Shown in pieces: positions 45,038-53,894 of a stretch of 64,000 nt of DNA. How positions within the stretch are numbered: position 1 is the stretch's first letter; the number at the start of each line of letters is the position of its first letter. The notes below the pieces were generated by a model. That model had not been told where the DNA came from. It saw only the letters and a program-made list of their open reading frames with translations, and ran no database searches. The DNA comes from Halomonas sp. 25-S5 (GTDB lineage Bacteria; Pseudomonadota; Gammaproteobacteria; Pseudomonadales; Halomonadaceae), in NCBI RefSeq assembly GCF_029889845.1, contig NZ_JARANV010000007.1:87730-151729 (forward strand). The letters run 5' to 3'. The position numbers were made by a program, and so were the translations under genes.

Positions 45038-45715
45038 ATGATGTGTGAGAGACCGACACTCGAGACCGGGGCGCGGCGCCGCGGGGCACTCCAGCGTGCG
45101 CTGATGGCGGTCATACTGCCGCTGGTGGTCTCCGGCTGCGCCATGCTGGCCCCGGCGCCGCCAGCGAACCAGTCGAATATCTGCGAGATCTTCCGCGAGC
45201 AGCCCGACTGGTACGACTACGCTCGGGCCTCCGAGGAGAAGTGGGGCACGCCCATCGCCACCCAGATGGCCTTCATCGAGCGGGAATCGAGCTTTCGCAG
45301 CCATGTGAAACCGCCACGGACCAGGCTGCTGGGCTTCATTCCCTGGAGGCGTCCCTCCTCGGCCTACGGCTATGCCCAGGCCCAGGACCCGGTGTGGGGC
45401 GAGTACGAGGCCGATGCCGGCCGGCTCTTCGCGCGGCGCACCCACATGAAGTACGCGACCGACTTCATCGGCTGGTACAACGACCGCACCCGGCGCATGA
45501 CCGGCGTCTCGCTGCACAACCCCGAGCATCTCTACCTGGCCTATCACGAGGGGCAGGGCGGCTATCGACGAGGCTCTTGGCGCGGCAAGCCGGCGGTTCG
45601 GCGCGCCGCCCGCCAGGTGGCCGCGACCGCCTCGCGCTACCAGGGGCAGCTGGCCTCCTGCGAGGCGGAGTTTCGCTGCGACGGGCTGCTCGAGATCTGG
45701 CCCTTCTGCCGATGA
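45038..45715 (+). CDS. SLT-type transglycosylase lipoprotein
   Basis: 225 residues from the ATG at 45038 (an ATG follows directly). A lipoprotein signal has hydrophobic RALMAVILPLVVSGC with C34 as lipid anchor. The mature part carries SLT lytic-transglycosylase features: ATQMAFIERESSFRSHVKPP, AYGYAQAQDPVWGEY and NPEHLYLAYHEGQGGYRRGS. It probably cleaves peptidoglycan at the outer membrane. The frame also opens 66 bases upstream, where no lipobox advantage is seen. Confidence 0.8.
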   Translation: MMCERPTLETGARRRGALQRALMAVILPLVVSGCAMLAPAPPANQSNICEIFREQPDWYDYARASEEKWGTPIATQMAFIERESSFRSHVKPPRTRLLGFIPWRRPSSAYGYAQAQDPVWGEYEADAGRLFARRTHMKYATDFIGWYNDRTRRMTGVSLHNPEHLYLAYHEGQGGYRRGSWRGKPAVRRAARQVAATASRYQGQLASCEAEFRCDGLLEIWPFCR

Positions 45716-45873
45716 CGCCGCTTGGATGATGTATCGCGGCTGAACGCCTTGAGCGTCGCCCATCCCATGGCGAGGTGCGATACCATATCAGGCTTTAAGG
45801 CAATGACGCCGGATCGGCGTGTGGGCGTCAGGGCGCTGACCACCGCAGGATCAATGGGCTGAAGGAGGAAAGC

Positions 45874-46099
45874 ATGCAGCGTCGGGAGTGCCTTGCCTTG
45901 CTGGCCGGGATGGCCAGCCTGCCGCTCGGGCTGTCCGGCTGCTCGCTGCGCGACGACCTGACGTTCGGCCTTCACCCCTGGCCCGGCTATGAACCTCTCT
46001 TCCTGTCACGCGGCTTCGGCTGGCTGCCGGACGGCATCACCCTTCAGCGCGGCGCCAATGCCGGTGAATCGCTGGGGGGGTTGCGTCGCGGCGGCCTGG
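45874..46099 (+). pseudogene. N-terminal fragment of an NMT1/SsuA-like substrate-binding lipoprotein
   Basis: A good ribosome site (GAAGGAGG) and a lipoprotein signal (LGLSGC, C23) precede LTFGLHPWPGYEPLFLSRGF and GWLPDGITLQRG, which match the start of NMT1/THI5-like binding proteins. After about residue 74 the similarity stops; the frame stays open to 46251 with unrelated sequence and overlaps the next gene. About three quarters of the protein are missing. Confidence 0.65.
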
Positions 46100-46213
46100 C
46101 CAGGTTGTTCGGAGCCTCTGGCCGTTGGGCTCAGGAACGGTTGTGCCGGGCGTCACTTGCGCCTAAGGTTGGCGGCTTTCTGAACGTGCCTGATGAGTGC
46201 CGGAGAGGGCTGC

Positions 46214-47197
46214 ATGATCGAGGAGCACCGTGGGCAGGGCCGCCACGATAACCTGATGCGACCCCTGCCGCCGGACGAGGACGCCAGCGGCTGGATGGTC
46301 AGCTATATCGACGTCATGACCCTGCTGGTGGCACTGCTGGTACTGATCATCACGTTAGGCGAGATTGGCACTGGCTCCGGGACGGAGGATGCAGCTGTAG
46401 AGCCGCATGCCGGGCCGTTGGCGGCGGTGAATCACGGCGTGCCGCTACCCGAACCCTTGCAGCGGGTCGTGGCGGGCCGAGAAAACATGCCTGTCGAGCG
46501 CGGGAGCGTATCGGCCCGTGCCATCTCGGCCGCGTTGGGGGTGGCCGGCTTGCCAGCGTCTCGTCCTGCGCAACCCCCGAGGTTGCTGGCCCGTGCGGAC
46601 TCGGCTGTGGCGCGAGGCGAGGCGTTATCTGATGGGCCGCAGTGGCTGATGCCCACCGAGGTCGACCCCTCGCGCCCGCTGGCCGACTATCTGGTGGTGT
46701 TAACCGACAGTCCTCCCTTGGGTGTCGAGAAGGTCGATAACGCCGCCATCGATGGGGCACGCTTCGTGACGGCGTCGCTCGAAGACGCCCAATACCTGGC
46801 GGATCTGGCGGGCATGGAGGTCTCGCGGATTCCCGAAGGCGTCCGGTTACGGGTCGAGGATCGCCTGCTTTTCCCGACCGCCGAGGCCGAGCTGACCGAG
46901 GCGGGGCGCGCCCTGGTCACCGAGAGGCTGCACGAGATGGTTCAGCGTCACCCTGGCGAGGTGGCGGTGGAGGGGCATTCCGACAGTCGATCGATCAATA
47001 CCGACCGTTTCCCCTCCAACTGGTCGCTGTCCAGCGCCCGGGCCATCGCCATCGTCGAGGCGCTGGTGGAGGCCGGCGTCTCCCCGGCGAGGCTGCGCGC
47101 CGTGGGCCTGGCCGATACGCGCCCCCTGGCAAGCAACGATACCGCCGAAGGACGTGCCCGCAACCGCCGCGTGGAAGTGGTGATCCAGGCGCGGTGA
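46214..47197 (+). CDS. MotB/OmpA-like protein
   Basis: 327 residues from the ATG at 46214 (GGAGAGGG site); an ATG at 46193 is also in frame. One membrane helix follows W28 with the MotB-like SYIDVMTLLVALLVLIITLG, where D33 corresponds to the proton-binding aspartate of MotB. A 140-residue linker leads to an OmpA-type peptidoglycan-binding domain (GEVAVEGHSDSRSINTDRFP, NWSLSSARAIAIVEALVEAG, RARNRRVEVVI). No MotA is adjacent; the 5' flank is a broken gene. It may be a stator subunit whose partner lies elsewhere. Confidence 0.75.
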   Translation: MIEEHRGQGRHDNLMRPLPPDEDASGWMVSYIDVMTLLVALLVLIITLGEIGTGSGTEDAAVEPHAGPLAAVNHGVPLPEPLQRVVAGRENMPVERGSVSARAISAALGVAGLPASRPAQPPRLLARADSAVARGEALSDGPQWLMPTEVDPSRPLADYLVVLTDSPPLGVEKVDNAAIDGARFVTASLEDAQYLADLAGMEVSRIPEGVRLRVEDRLLFPTAEAELTEAGRALVTERLHEMVQRHPGEVAVEGHSDSRSINTDRFPSNWSLSSARAIAIVEALVEAGVSPARLRAVGLADTRPLASNDTAEGRARNRRVEVVIQAR

Positions 47198-47205
47198 GTC
47201 ACGGG

Positions 47206-47745
47206 TCAACGTGCGCGCAGTAGCTCACGCAGATTGCCGTCGAGCGTCAGCGAGAGACTGCTACTGCCCAGCACCCGGTTAGTGCGCAGCTCCACTACGC
47301 GCAGGGCCAGGTAGAGGCGGTCATGCCCCTGGGCATAGGTGCCGATCAGCAACGTCCTGGCACCTTCCCACTCCCCCAGGCGACGCACCCGGCGGCTCAG
47401 CAGGCCGTCACTCCCGCTCACTTCCAGCAACTGGCCGCCCTCCAGCAGGAGCTCCCGCACCGGCACACCCTCACGGGCCAGCGCCGCGGCCGAGAGCTCC
47501 GCGGCGATGCGGTCGAAGGGCGAGGCCCGTCCTGTGCCATCCACGTCGATGAACGAGGCCGTGATCATCGGGCCCTGATCGGTGAGCTCCGGGAAGGCTG
47601 CGACCATGTCACGCATGGCGTCGTCGAGGGCATCTGCCAGCCCCGGCTCGGGCGGTGCGTTGTACAGGGCGCCTTCATGCTGGGCGCAGCCGGTCAGTCC
47701 CAGCAGGAACAGCAGGAGACAGGCCAAGCGTAGAGAGTAGGGCAT
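47206..47745 (-). CDS. flgO: FlgO-family outer-membrane lipoprotein
   Basis: 179 residues with a lipobox LTGC (C20). The mature protein has the FlgO pattern: DDAMRDMVAAFPELTDQGPM, ITASFIDVDGTGRASPFDRI and LLIGTYAQGHDRLYLALRVV. FlgO is an outer-membrane protein needed for flagellar stability and motility in Vibrio. It converges on the MotB-like gene with an eight-base gap and has a sigma-28-like promoter upstream at 47779-47805. Confidence 0.8.
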   Translation of the reverse strand: MPYSLRLACLLLFLLGLTGCAQHEGALYNAPPEPGLADALDDAMRDMVAAFPELTDQGPMITASFIDVDGTGRASPFDRIAAELSAAALAREGVPVRELLLEGGQLLEVSGSDGLLSRRVRRLGEWEGARTLLIGTYAQGHDRLYLALRVVELRTNRVLGSSSLSLTLDGNLRELLRAR

Positions 47746-47778
47746 GATGGGAAAACTCCGGGGACGATTTCGCTGAGT

Positions 47779-47805
47779 AGATCGGCGCGTTCTCCGCTAA
47801 CTTGA
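47779..47805 (-). promoter_or_regulatory. Sigma-28-like promoter of flgO
   Basis: On the minus strand TCAAGTTA, 11 bases, GCCGATCT: six of eight matches in each element with exact spacing. It lies 34 bases before the flgO ATG. Confidence 0.55.
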
Positions 47806-47889
47806 AGACGAGTGACCCGAACGTGACTGCTTGCATTCCACGCCTATCAAGGCAAGCCTTTAGGCTGATATTGCGCAGGAGAATCAAGG

Positions 47890-48849
47890 ATGCCCCGATC
47901 GGGCTACAGTTGGCTGTCGATGAGTGTGCTCTGGGTAGTGCTGTCGGGGTCGGCATTGGCCGATGAAGACAGCAGGGGTGATGTTAGCCTGATCATTCCC
48001 TTCGGTCCCGGCGGCGCGAGCGATGTCCTTTTCCGGGACCTGGCCAGGGCCGCCGAGACTCATCTCGGTTTCTCTCTGCAACCTGTGAATCGACCTGGCA
48101 ATGGAGGCGTTCGCGGTGCTCTGGAGGTCAAGGAGGCGGAGCCGGATGGCCAAACCCTTCTGGGTAGCCATCAGACGCTGTCGCTCTCTTTCCTGTCGGG
48201 TGCCGCACCGTTTTCGCATGACGCCTTCGAGCCGGTGGCACTTCTCACCCGGACCGTGAATATTCCGGCAGCAAGTCGCAGACTTGGCATTACCACGGCC
48301 GCAGAACTGGTCGTTCATCTACAGGAACAGCCTGAGGCGCTTCGGGTCGGGATGATTCGAGGTGCCACGGATCACTTTTTCTGGCGACAGTTCTTGCGCA
48401 CGACGGGCCAGGCGGTCTCTGACGTTGGCTGGGTCGGCTACCCTGATACCGGCGCCCAGGTGGCGGCCTTGCTGGCAGGTGAGATCGACCTGGCGATGCT
48501 CAACCTGCCCTCTGGCGAGTCACTCTTCACGCATGGCGCCCTTGTCCCGCTGGGGGTCGCCGATGAGTCGCGGCTCTCGGCATTGCCCAAGGTGCCAACC
48601 CTGAAAGAGCAGGGAATCGATCTGGTCAACACCACCGATCGCGGGCTCTTTGCGCCTCGAGGCAGTGATCCCGCCTTTCTGGAGAAAGTCGCAGCGGCCT
48701 TCGGTCAGGCGCTCAAGCAGCCGGCAATGGTCGAGCATCTCGAGAGTGACTACGGAACCCGGGTCGATTTCCGGCCATTGGACGCGTATGAAACCTACCT
48801 GGAGACTCAGGCGGAGCAGCTGGCCTTCTTGATGCTGAAGGCACCTTGA
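47890..48849 (+). CDS. TctC/Bug-type tripartite tricarboxylate-transporter binding protein
   Basis: 319 residues with a cleavable signal (LSMSVLWVVLSGSALA). Family motifs: VSLIIPFGPGGASDVLFRDL, PVNRPGNGGVRGALEVKEAE, PDGQTLLGSHQTLSLSF, and VPTLKEQGIDLVNTTDRGLF. Bug proteins bind small carboxylates in the periplasm. The membrane genes tctA and tctB are not nearby, so it is an orphan, as many Bug proteins are. Only a weak ribosome site (AGGA) precedes the ATG. Confidence 0.85.
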   Translation: MPRSGYSWLSMSVLWVVLSGSALADEDSRGDVSLIIPFGPGGASDVLFRDLARAAETHLGFSLQPVNRPGNGGVRGALEVKEAEPDGQTLLGSHQTLSLSFLSGAAPFSHDAFEPVALLTRTVNIPAASRRLGITTAAELVVHLQEQPEALRVGMIRGATDHFFWRQFLRTTGQAVSDVGWVGYPDTGAQVAALLAGEIDLAMLNLPSGESLFTHGALVPLGVADESRLSALPKVPTLKEQGIDLVNTTDRGLFAPRGSDPAFLEKVAAAFGQALKQPAMVEHLESDYGTRVDFRPLDAYETYLETQAEQLAFLMLKAP

Positions 48850-49157
48850 CGTCGTTTGGCCGCGTCCGTTCCTTCCCCGCGGGGGTTCTCGCGGCTGTGG
48901 GGCGGCGCATCGGATCGGGCGGCCTCGCCACGCTCGCCGCGTGAGCCGTTCTCCTGGCTCAAGGTCGTCGCACCCGCCACGACCTGGTTGGAGGGGAGGG
49001 GGGCGGGGCCAACGACGGTGGAGGCGAACATGGCAGGGTCCGGATGGCGCCCGTCAGCGAGGGCAATTGATGATGGCAATTGATGATGGTAATTGATGAT
49101 GGTAATTGATGATAAAGTATCAGCGACCTTAGCGCGGACGACAAGTCAGTATTCCCC
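48850..49157. other. Intergenic stretch between the TctC-type gene and DUF2835
   Basis: About 308 bases. It contains the 13-base repeats at 49062-49113 and no gene that can be supported. A minus-strand frame (start 49031, 74 residues, hydrophilic) has no good ribosome site or recognised family. Confidence 0.5.
49062..49113. repeat. Four tandem 13-base repeats
   Basis: GGCAATTGATGAT twice, then GGTAATTGATGAT twice, exactly contiguous. The repeats contain the palindrome CAATTG or TAATTG core and end 44 bases before the DUF2835 ATG. They are AT-rich against a GC-rich background, so they could be a variable-number tract or a regulatory array. Confidence 0.9.
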
Positions 49158-49385
49158 ATGCCCAGTATCGATGTGGTGATCGAGCTCTCCCATGACGCCT
49201 GCCTGGCGCACTACGCGGGGCGGGTGCCCAACGTTCAGACCCGCAGCCTGGACGGCCGTCTCGTGGTATTTCCCGCCGAAGCGCTGAGACGGGTGGTGAC
49301 CCGCGACGGCGTGCATGGTCGCTTCAGGCTGACGTTCACCGAGATGGGGCGCTTCTGTGCGATCCAGCGCCTGGTGTCATCATAA
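49158..49385 (+). CDS. DUF2835 family protein
   Basis: 75 residues: MPSIDVVIELSHDACLAHYA, NVQTRSLDGRLVVFPAEALR, and HGRFRLTFTEMGRFCAIQRL. This matches the DUF2835 pattern of a short beta-rich protein with the terminal 'GRFRLTF' segment. Function unknown. A truncated copy lies at 43223-43290. Confidence 0.85.
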   Translation: MPSIDVVIELSHDACLAHYAGRVPNVQTRSLDGRLVVFPAEALRRVVTRDGVHGRFRLTFTEMGRFCAIQRLVSS

Positions 49386-49678
49386 GGTCGGCCATTACTG
49401 GCGCGAGGTTCGTCGAGCCCAGAACGCTGCATCACCCTGTCTACGGGGTCGTCGAGCCGAGGCGCATCACCCGGTGTTTCATCAAGTTGCGACGAAAGCC
49501 GCCGATAATCCAAGAGGTCGTGAATGATACGCTGAGGGTGCCAGGCCGATTGGATGAGGGCAGAGCCCCGCGTGTTCACGAGTGGCGCCGCCCCATCCTG
49601 GGCACATAACAACAAGGAAGCGACCGGACGGGTTTGGTTCAAGCCCTTGGTTGACCATGCGCAGGGAGCACAACGTTC

Positions 49679-52600
49679 ATGCCGTTCAAGACCCGCGATA
49701 TCGCCCTGGATAGCTGGCTGCTGATGGTCTCGGCGGCGTTTGTGCTGATGGGGCTGGCCGGGATGGTGCAGTGGGTATACGACCCCTTGCACACCTTGCT
49801 GGTGCCGGATGCCTCGCTGGCGGCCATATTGTCCGGTGTAGGTCTGCTGGCCGTGGCCCAGCACTGGCATCGGGCGCGTCTTGTGGCAGGTAGCGCCCTG
49901 CTGGCCCTGGTGCTGTATACCCTGCTACCCATTACTGGGGCCGGCGGGAATCGGGTGGGCGTCTCGTGGCTGTTTGAGCAGCCGCGGGTTTCCTCATGGG
50001 TCGCCGCCACGCTGGTGATGGTGGCCACCGGCTTGTTGTTGGGGCTCGGGCGGCAGGTACTGCGTCGGTTGTGGCAGCTATCCGGGTGTCTGCTGCTGCT
50101 CGTCGGACTCTCCGTGCTGGTGCTCGTCTTCTCGGCCGATGGTCCTGAATGGGCGGCCATGACCTCATCCCCGCTGGTGGTGGCGCTGTTCGCGCTGATG
50201 TATGGCGCCGGAATGCTGGCGGCGAGTGCCAGGACGGGCCACAGCAGGCTTAAGCTGGGAAGGGCGGCAATCACGGTAGGCCTGGCAGGGGTGTTGGTCA
50301 GTACTCTGGCGTGGTGCTTGCTCAGCTGGCAGCAGCAACAACGGATTTACCAGCAGGCAGAGTATCTGCTCGACAACGTTCGGCTCAACGCCGAGCAGGT
50401 GCTGGGCTCGCATTTGATGCTGATGCAGCGCATGGCCGAGCGGCTGGATGCGTCCGCTGTTGGATTGGAAGCCGCCGTACTCGATCGCGATGTGGCCAAT
50501 CACTTGCGAGATACCCCCAGTCTCGAGGTCATCGGCCTGCTGGATAGCCACCAGGACTGGCGCTGGCGCCGGGCGCGCAGCGCTGAGGCACAGCGCTGGT
50601 TGACGCAATGGGCGGGCTCCGAGCGCGTTCGCGACTGGTTGCGCATGCCGTTTCCCCAGCCCCGTCTCATGGTGCCCGATGACGAAGCGCCAGGCCTGGC
50701 GATCATGGCGATCGCGGTACCGCGGCGCGACCAGCAACTGGTGGCCGTGCTGGACATGGCCACTCTCCTTGATCATGAGCTACGCATTCAGCTGGCCGGC
50801 TTTCAGGTGAGCCTGTCCCGCGATGACGAGGTGCTTATCTCCCTGGCAGCACCGGGCAGGATTGCCCGTGATGTCACCGGCTCGCCAGCACTTGCATCGC
50901 GACACATCGGCTTACCGGGCGGCCCGATGCTCAGCCCCTCCGTGCATGCCGGTCCCGAGGCGGGCTGGCTGCAGGCTGGTATCGGACCGTCAGCCATTGG
51001 CATTGGGGGCCTGACGTTGACGTATCTGCTGGTTTTCAGCCTGGGGATGGTGCGCCTGGTACTCGGGCATTCCCGGGAGTCGATGGCGGCGCGGGAGCAG
51101 CTCGAACAGCAACAATCCATCCAGGCGATGATAGCCGAGGAGGTCCCGCGCGATCAGACGCTCGAGGCCATCTGCATGATGCTCGAGGGCCAGCTGCCAG
51201 GAGCGCTCTGCTCGATCATGCTGGCCGACGATGACGGCCGCGAGCTGCGCCTGGTGGCAGGTAACAGCCTGCCGTTGCGTTACCGGGAGGCGGTCCGCTC
51301 GGTTCCCATCGGGGCCGGGATTGGCGCCTGTGGCAGCTCCGCCCATGGTCGGGAAGTGGTGGTCTGTGAGGACATCGAGCATGATCCCCGCTGGAAGGGG
51401 TTCAGGTCCCTGGCCACCAACGAGGGGCTCAGGGCCTGCTGGTCGTATCCGGTGATCGCCAGCGAGGGTCGGCTGCTGGGGACCTTTGCGACCTACCATC
51501 GACGCCCGGCAAGGCCGGGCAGCAGCGAACTGGACATGATCCGTCAGGCCGTGGACCTGGTCGCACTGGCGGTGGAGCGCGAGCAGGATCGGCGTTCATT
51601 GTGGGAGAGCGAGCAGCGCTATCGGTCGCTGTTCGCCTACAACCCGGATGCGGTGTTTTCGCTGGATCTACAGGGACACTTCGTCACCGCCAATGATCAT
51701 TGTGCTGCACTGACCGGCTCCCCCGTCGAGCAGATACTCGGCACGCACTTTTCAGAATTCCTGAACCCGGACGACCTGGCGCATGTCCAGCAGAAGCTCG
51801 AGATCACCGCGGCCGGTGAACCCTGCCGCTATGAGCTGCAGATTTCGCATCGGGACGGCACGCTTCGCCGGCTGGATATCACCAACCTGCCGGTCGTCGT
51901 CGGCCAGCGTATCAAGGGGGTCTATGGCATCGCCAAGGACGTGACGCAACGGCGGGAACACGAGACCCGCCTGCGGATCCTCGAGCGCGGGGTGGAAGCC
52001 AGCGTCAACGGGGTGTTGATCGCTGACGCGGGCGAGCCCGATCTGCCGATCATCTACGCCAATGACACCTTCCAGCGCATGACGGGCTACACACGCGAAG
52101 AGATCATCGGCCGCAATTGTCGCTTCCTGCAGGGCGCCGAGACCGACATGGCGGTGGTGCAGCAGATTCGCCAGCAGTTATCTCGAAAGCGCGAGGTCCA
52201 TGTCACCCTGCGCAACTATCGCAAGGACGGCACCCCCTTCTGGAACGACCTGTATATCGCACCGGTGCGCGATGAGCAGGGGCGGGTCACCCACTATGTG
52301 GGCATTCAGCATGACATCTCCGAACACAAGGCCTATGAGGCCCGCCTGGCCTACCACGCCAGTCATGATGCCCTGACGGGGTTGGCAAACCGCGCGTTGC
52401 TCGAGGATCGGCTGGTCCATGATTTCGAGCTGGCCAGGCGTCAGGGGCACCTGCTGGCGGTGCTCTTCGTCGACCTCGACGAGTTCAAGCCGATCAATGA
52501 CAGCCTGGGCCATGCCATCGGCGACCAGCTGCTGCTGGGTGTCGCCAAGCGCCTGTCCGCGACGATGCGCCCGGGAGACACCCTGGCGCGTCTGGGCGGC

Positions 52601-53656
52601 GACGAGTTCGTGGTGCTGCTGCCGGACCTGCACCATGCCGAGCAGGCGCTGCAGGTGGCCGAGCGGCTGCTGCCGATCATTGCCCGGCCCTATCGGGTCG
52701 GCGAGCATGAGCTTTCGCTGTCTTGCAGCATCGGCATCGCCATCAGCAGCGCGGACGTCGCCCAGCCCATCGAGCTCATCCAGCAGGCGGACATGGCCAT
52801 GTACCGGGCCAAGCAGCAAGGCCGCAATGCCTACCAGTGGTTCACGCCCGAGATCACCCGCCGGCTGGGGGATCGCGTCGCGCTTCGCAATGAGCTCCAG
52901 GAGGCGATCGATGCCCAGGCCTTCGAGCTGCACTATCAGCCGTTGATCGACCGCCAGGGACGGGTCGCGGGCGTGGAGGCGCTGTTGCGCTGGCCAAACC
53001 CCGTGCGCGGTTATGTCTCTCCCGCACAGTTCATTCCCCTGGCCGAGGAGACCGGCCTGATCATTCCCATCAGCGAGTGGGTGCTCTCCCGGGCCTGTCA
53101 GGACCTGCGCATGCTCGACCAGGCGGGGCAGGGCATCCTGAACGTTGCGGTCAACCTCTCGCCGCTGCAATTTCACCGTTCCAGCTTTCTCGGCAACCTG
53201 CGCCAGACCCTGGCGGTGACCGGGTTGCCAGCGCCCAAACTGTCATTGGAGCTGACCGAAGGCGTGCTGATGAACGATACCGAAAGTGCCATCGACATCT
53301 TGCATGCCCTCAGGGGCATGGGCGTGGGCGTCGCCATCGACGACTTCGGGACCGGCTTTTCCAGCCTCAGCTATCTCAAGAACCTGCCCATCGACAAGGT
53401 GAAGATCGACCGCAGCTTTGTCAGTGAGGTCACTCACAGTGCGGAGGATGCCGCGATCATCCAGGGCATCATCTCCATGGCCCACCACCTCGGGCTGAAG
53501 GTGGTCGCCGAAGGCATCGAGCATGAGCAGCAGCACCACCTGCTGATGACGCATGGCTGCGATCTCTTCCAGGGCTTCCATTTTGCGCGGCCCATGCCGC
53601 TGGAGCGCCTCATCGAATTCCTCGAAGAGACCCGAACAGTCCCCTTGGGTGAGTAG
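49679..53656 (+). CDS. Membrane GAF-PAS-LOV-GGDEF-EAL photosensor for c-di-GMP
   Basis: 1325 residues. About six hydrophobic segments in the first 220 residues, an extracytoplasmic sensor region (about 225-440), one more helix (about 442-462), GAF (about 490-635), PAS (about 640-757), a second PAS of LOV type (about 769-882), GGDEF and EAL. The LOV domain has the flavin signature GRNCRFLQG with the adduct-forming Cys814, NYRKDGTPFWNDL, and GIQHDIS, all key positions for FMN binding. GGDEF is intact at 973-977 with the RxxD I-site (RPGD) before it. EAL (E1100) and DDFGTGFSSL, KIDRSF and VAEGIEH are intact. Blue light probably shifts its cyclase/phosphodiesterase balance (inference). No close neighbour on the same strand. 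Confidence 0.88.
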   Translation: MPFKTRDIALDSWLLMVSAAFVLMGLAGMVQWVYDPLHTLLVPDASLAAILSGVGLLAVAQHWHRARLVAGSALLALVLYTLLPITGAGGNRVGVSWLFEQPRVSSWVAATLVMVATGLLLGLGRQVLRRLWQLSGCLLLLVGLSVLVLVFSADGPEWAAMTSSPLVVALFALMYGAGMLAASARTGHSRLKLGRAAITVGLAGVLVSTLAWCLLSWQQQQRIYQQAEYLLDNVRLNAEQVLGSHLMLMQRMAERLDASAVGLEAAVLDRDVANHLRDTPSLEVIGLLDSHQDWRWRRARSAEAQRWLTQWAGSERVRDWLRMPFPQPRLMVPDDEAPGLAIMAIAVPRRDQQLVAVLDMATLLDHELRIQLAGFQVSLSRDDEVLISLAAPGRIARDVTGSPALASRHIGLPGGPMLSPSVHAGPEAGWLQAGIGPSAIGIGGLTLTYLLVFSLGMVRLVLGHSRESMAAREQLEQQQSIQAMIAEEVPRDQTLEAICMMLEGQLPGALCSIMLADDDGRELRLVAGNSLPLRYREAVRSVPIGAGIGACGSSAHGREVVVCEDIEHDPRWKGFRSLATNEGLRACWSYPVIASEGRLLGTFATYHRRPARPGSSELDMIRQAVDLVALAVEREQDRRSLWESEQRYRSLFAYNPDAVFSLDLQGHFVTANDHCAALTGSPVEQILGTHFSEFLNPDDLAHVQQKLEITAAGEPCRYELQISHRDGTLRRLDITNLPVVVGQRIKGVYGIAKDVTQRREHETRLRILERGVEASVNGVLIADAGEPDLPIIYANDTFQRMTGYTREEIIGRNCRFLQGAETDMAVVQQIRQQLSRKREVHVTLRNYRKDGTPFWNDLYIAPVRDEQGRVTHYVGIQHDISEHKAYEARLAYHASHDALTGLANRALLEDRLVHDFELARRQGHLLAVLFVDLDEFKPINDSLGHAIGDQLLLGVAKRLSATMRPGDTLARLGGDEFVVLLPDLHHAEQALQVAERLLPIIARPYRVGEHELSLSCSIGIAISSADVAQPIELIQQADMAMYRAKQQGRNAYQWFTPEITRRLGDRVALRNELQEAIDAQAFELHYQPLIDRQGRVAGVEALLRWPNPVRGYVSPAQFIPLAEETGLIIPISEWVLSRACQDLRMLDQAGQGILNVAVNLSPLQFHRSSFLGNLRQTLAVTGLPAPKLSLELTEGVLMNDTESAIDILHALRGMGVGVAIDDFGTGFSSLSYLKNLPIDKVKIDRSFVSEVTHSAEDAAIIQGIISMAHHLGLKVVAEGIEHEQQHHLLMTHGCDLFQGFHFARPMPLERLIEFLEETRTVPLGE

Positions 53657-53823
53657 CGTTGCCGGCAGCGTCTGCATCCCCCCGATGAGAACTATTCTGT
53701 TCATGCGATAGCCCGTGGAACACGGGGCAAGAAGGGCTACCGGTGGGGGTGCAGTTGATCGCCGACCGCTGGCAGCCATTAACAAGGGGACCTCGCCACT
53801 TGCCTGCTGAGTCGAATCGGAAT

Positions 53824-53867
53824 ATGATTCAAATCATGTTGTGAGCCGAATATGGTTTGTATTCGGC
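53824..53867. promoter_or_regulatory. Two palindromes upstream of the Fic gene
   Basis: ATGATT-CA-AATCAT (53824-53837) and GCCGAATA-TGGTTTG-TATTCGGC (53845-53867) are perfect inverted repeats 28-71 bases before the fic ATG. They are likely operators; the Fic protein's own C-terminal winged-helix-like end could bind them. Confidence 0.5.
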
Positions 53868-53894
53868 TCTCTGTCTTCGTAATGGCGATTTGAA

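Noticed and set aside
48807..49079. Minus-strand frame after the TctC-type gene
   Set aside because: Overlaps the end of the TctC-type gene, has no ribosome site at either start and no recognised family.
49062..49113. The 13-base repeats as iterons of a replication origin
   Set aside because: No replication initiator gene or DnaA boxes are nearby and the context is chromosomal.
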